Part shown: positions 62,256 through 64,000 of the stretch, piece after piece
Numbering within the stretch: the stretch's first letter is position 1
Layout of the letters: each line of letters starts with the position of its first letter
Notes under the pieces: model-generated
Seen by the model: only the letters and a program-made list of their open reading frames with translations
The model's database searches: none
What the model was told of the DNA's origin: nothing
Program-made: the position numbers and the translations under genes
Source: Robinsoniella peoriensis
GTDB taxonomy: Bacteria; Bacillota; Clostridia; Lachnospirales; Lachnospiraceae
Direction: 5' to 3' (one strand)
Length of the DNA: 64,000 nucleotides
Assembly (NCBI RefSeq): GCF_042680125.1
Contig: NZ_JBHTNY010000013.1

Positions 62256-62284
62256 ATTATACTGGAAAATACATTTACTTTCAA
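62256..62284 (-). promoter_or_regulatory. Sigma-A promoter for the kinase gene
   Basis: Minus strand TTGAAA (62284-62279), 17 bases, TATAAT (62261-62256). The rest of 62218-62446 holds nothing else that I can support. Confidence 0.7.
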
Positions 62285-62446
62285 CTTCCAATTCACGTAT
62301 AGGAATCAATACTTAATAGTAATTTTCAAGTGGAAGTATTATGCAAAAAAGCAGATGTGGCAGGCGCCAGAACTCTGTCTGATGCCCGGATATCATGCCA
62401 CACAGTTTATAAGCGTCTTTTATGAACCCCCCACTTCCCGGGGCAT

Positions 62447-63031
62447 CTACCCCCGGTACTTGTCATCATCTGCCGGCGATATTTCCCTTATTACCCGGCA
62501 GGGATTTCCTCCAGCCAAGACATTAGGCGGAATATCTTTCGTAACAACACTTCCAGCGGCGATTACTGTTCCTTCGCCGATCGTAACACCTCCCAGGATG
62601 CATACATGTCCGCCAATCCAGACATTATCTCCTATTTTAACAGGCCATGCATACTCCAGCCCGCTGCCTCGCAATTGTGCGTCAAATGGATGCCCAGCAG
62701 CATAAATGCCGCAATTGGGCGCTATCATTACATGATTACCTATCTCCACTTTGGCACCATCCAATATGATAAGATTATAATTGGACAGGAAATCATCTCC
62801 GATCTCAATATTGAATCCCATATCACACCGGAAGGGCTGTTCGACTACAAAATTCTTTCCGATTTTGTGTACAATTTTAGGGATAAATGCCTCCCTTGCC
62901 TGAATATCTCCGTGGGGAATCTGATTATATTCATAACAGAGGTTCTGGCATTTTACCCGGTTGGCTGTTACTTCTTCATCATTCTGAGCATCATATAAAA
63001 TACCTGCTGCCGCTTTTTCTCTTTCTGTCAT
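62447..63031 (-). CDS. Maltose/galactoside O-acetyltransferase-type protein
   Basis: 194 residues from the ATG at 63031 (GGAGG 5 bases before). Left-handed beta-helix hexapeptide acetyltransferase with the Maa/LacA N-terminal cap MTEREKAAAGILYDAQNDEE. Repeats such as VEIGNHVMIAPNCGIYAAGH (His is the catalytic base), VKIGDNVWIGGHVCILGGVT and IGEGTVIAAGSVVTKDIPPN follow. It transfers acetyl from acetyl-CoA to a sugar hydroxyl in the cytoplasm. It lies downstream of the creatininase-family gene with double-hairpin copy D in between, and may belong to the same transcript. Confidence 0.93.
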   Translation of the reverse strand: MTEREKAAAGILYDAQNDEEVTANRVKCQNLCYEYNQIPHGDIQAREAFIPKIVHKIGKNFVVEQPFRCDMGFNIEIGDDFLSNYNLIILDGAKVEIGNHVMIAPNCGIYAAGHPFDAQLRGSGLEYAWPVKIGDNVWIGGHVCILGGVTIGEGTVIAAGSVVTKDIPPNVLAGGNPCRVIREISPADDDKYRG

Positions 63032-63049
63032 ACGTTCCTCCAAACCTAC

Positions 63050-63128
63050 ATTTTTATACCCCTCAATAGCGCAAGCGGGCTTGCGCTATTCCCAAATCAG
63101 CAGTGTGAAAACGATTTTCTTTCACACC
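63050..63128 (-). repeat. Intergenic double-hairpin element, copy D
   Basis: Minus strand: GGTGTGAAA with partner TTTCACAC (8-bp stem 1), linker TGCTGATTTGGGA, stem 2 ATAGCGCAAG / CTTGCGCTAT (10 bp, loop CCCG), TGAGGGGTATAAAAATG, then a second ribosome site and the acetyltransferase ATG at 63031. Stem 2 has quite different bases from copies A-C yet pairs perfectly. A GTG-started frame of 20 codons (KENRFHTADLGIAQARLRY) ends inside it. Confidence 0.75.
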
Positions 63129-63136
63129 TAGCTCTC

Positions 63137-63874
63137 TTACCGGATTATTTTCTCCAGTGCTTCCAGCGCACACTGCACCATATGATCGCCCAGTTCTTTA
63201 CTGGTTTCCACGGAATTCAGTGCGAACCACTCCGTATTTTCTTTGGTTTTTTCCAGATTTACGTGGTTCGGATACAGCGCGTACATCAGGCTGGATTCAT
63301 ATTTACCCGCATGGTCAAACCCTCCGCACTTTTTCTGTGCCTCAGCGCTCAGAAGCGGAATCACCTTGATATAGGAGAAGGGATCATCCCCGGAACCCAG
63401 GTTCTGATAATAATCGGCATAGTCATTACTTCCCCACCATCCTTTTCCTCTGGTTTCCTCCATATATTCCATGATGACTTTTTTCGCAGCCTTATGGCAT
63501 GCCAGTGTCATTGGCATTAGCCCGGCTTCCTCCGTCTGGTGGTGTGCCACACAATAAATATTTTTAACGCCCCCATAAATCATCGATTTTAGGATACAAT
63601 AAATATAATTTTCATAGACGTCCACATCAACATGGATTGTTCCGCTTTCGGGACCTGCTACTGCCCAGCTTGCCACCCCATACCAGACAGGCGGGCAAAG
63701 GACAATTTCTTTTTTCTTTTCCAGTTCCCGCATAACACCATTTATAACCATGGTATCCGTACCATTGCTGGCGTGCAGCCCATGATACTCGATAGTACCG
63801 ATTGGGATAATAAACGGTACCTTTCTTTCCTTCGCATCCTGAAGTTCCTGAAACATCAGATCTACCATTTGCAT
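63137..63874 (-). CDS. Creatininase-family amidohydrolase
   Basis: 245 residues. The metal site PIGTIEYHGLHASNGTD gives Glu29, His31 and Asp40 with the same spacing as Glu34, His36 and Asp45 of creatininase. The second site usually reads GHGGN-x-E; here it is VAHHQTEE, so His111 or His112 and Glu115 would have to serve. Members hydrolyse cyclic amides or related bonds (creatinine, mycofactocin or FAPy intermediates), and many have unknown substrates. AAAGGAA precedes the ATG. Its placement before a sugar acetyltransferase hints at amino-sugar or lactam metabolism (inference). Confidence 0.85.
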   Translation of the reverse strand: MQMVDLMFQELQDAKERKVPFIIPIGTIEYHGLHASNGTDTMVINGVMRELEKKKEIVLCPPVWYGVASWAVAGPESGTIHVDVDVYENYIYCILKSMIYGGVKNIYCVAHHQTEEAGLMPMTLACHKAAKKVIMEYMEETRGKGWWGSNDYADYYQNLGSGDDPFSYIKVIPLLSAEAQKKCGGFDHAGKYESSLMYALYPNHVNLEKTKENTEWFALNSVETSKELGDHMVQCALEALEKIIR

Positions 63875-64000
63875 CGTTTTTTCATTCCTTTCTTTCTGTT
63901 AACCTACAAATTCTGCAGTCTGTCGGTTTATTTTAGAGCGCAAGAGCCTGTTTAAAAATGTGACCTGCCGCGTCAGAATTCCAGCTCATACAGTTTTCCA
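63875..64000 (-). other. Intergenic region and last codons of an upstream gene
   Basis: On the minus strand a frame enters from the right edge with GKLYELEF and stops at TGA 63975-63973, perhaps the C-terminus of the preceding gene in this operon. Nine codons are too few to identify it. The rest is spacer with the creatininase ribosome site AAAGGAA. Confidence 0.35.

Noticed and set aside
63101..63122. A CcpA (cre) site in TGAAAACGATTTTC of copy D, and the similar AAAGCGCTTT of copy B
   Set aside because: Both lie exactly in stem 1 of the repeat element, whose palindromy explains them, and they are within operons rather than at promoters.
1..64000. rRNA, tRNA, intact insertion sequences, prophage or CRISPR-cas
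   Set aside because: I saw no rRNA segments, tRNA cloverleaf, complete transposase or phage genes; only an Rpn-family remnant at 36787-37250.

Overview
The window looks like a chromosomal segment of a low-GC Gram-positive anaerobe of the Clostridia, most likely a gut or rumen member of the Lachnospiraceae. The basis is AT-rich DNA, AGGAGG-type ribosome sites with frequent TTG and GTG starts, YesM/YesN two-component systems, LplABC-type sugar importers and many glycan-degrading enzymes without Bacteroidetes SusCD genes. The assignment is by inference; there is no rRNA or tRNA in the window.

Layout. 0-2 kb: two permeases of a sugar importer on the minus strand, its binding protein presumably beyond the left edge. 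2.3-5.2 kb: LacI and WYL regulators and a toroid-like protein. 5.5-13.6 kb: a GH106-like hydrolase divergent from an AraC regulator, then an mglBAC importer. 13.9-28.3 kb: a uronic-acid polysaccharide locus (YesM/YesN, UroD-like protein, LplB-LplC-LplA importer, GH88, DUF2264, beta-helix and heparinase-type genes). 28.5-30.4 kb: TetR plus cation/proton antiporter behind a large palindromic operator. 30.5-36 kb: a 1840-residue secreted beta-helix protein. 36-37.3 kb: gene debris (GH38 and Rpn fragments). 37.4-42.6 kb: FtsX-type exporter with an OmpR-type two-component system. 42.6-45 kb: GH43-like enzyme, AraC regulator and VOC protein. 45.2-53 kb: a LacI repressor fused to a solute-binding domain, divergent from a hydrolase and an rbs-like importer in which two genes carry frame-breaking deletions. 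53-54.8 kb: ArsC-like gene, a short reading frame with an in-frame UGA, and a deletion-scarred ABC/two-component locus. 54.8-64 kb: D-serine dehydratase and a sugar-catabolism group (class II aldolase, PfkB kinases, xylose-isomerase-like protein, acetyltransferase, creatininase-family protein).

The proposed logic is glycan foraging: lyases and glycosidases release oligosaccharides, several ABC importers without local dedicated ATPases take them up, and kinases, isomerase and aldolase pass them to glycolysis, each block under its own regulator.

The most unusual feature is a family of intergenic elements, four clear copies and perhaps a fifth. Each has two consecutive hairpins followed in most copies by a ribosome site and start codon. 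They occur before unrelated genes (GH88, UroD-like, PfkB kinase, acetyltransferase). Base changes in the stems are compensated, so the structure is being preserved. Other points of note are the LacI-binding-protein fusion, the UGA-interrupted reading frame, a repeat-encoded small ORF coupled to a permease, and several deletion scars.
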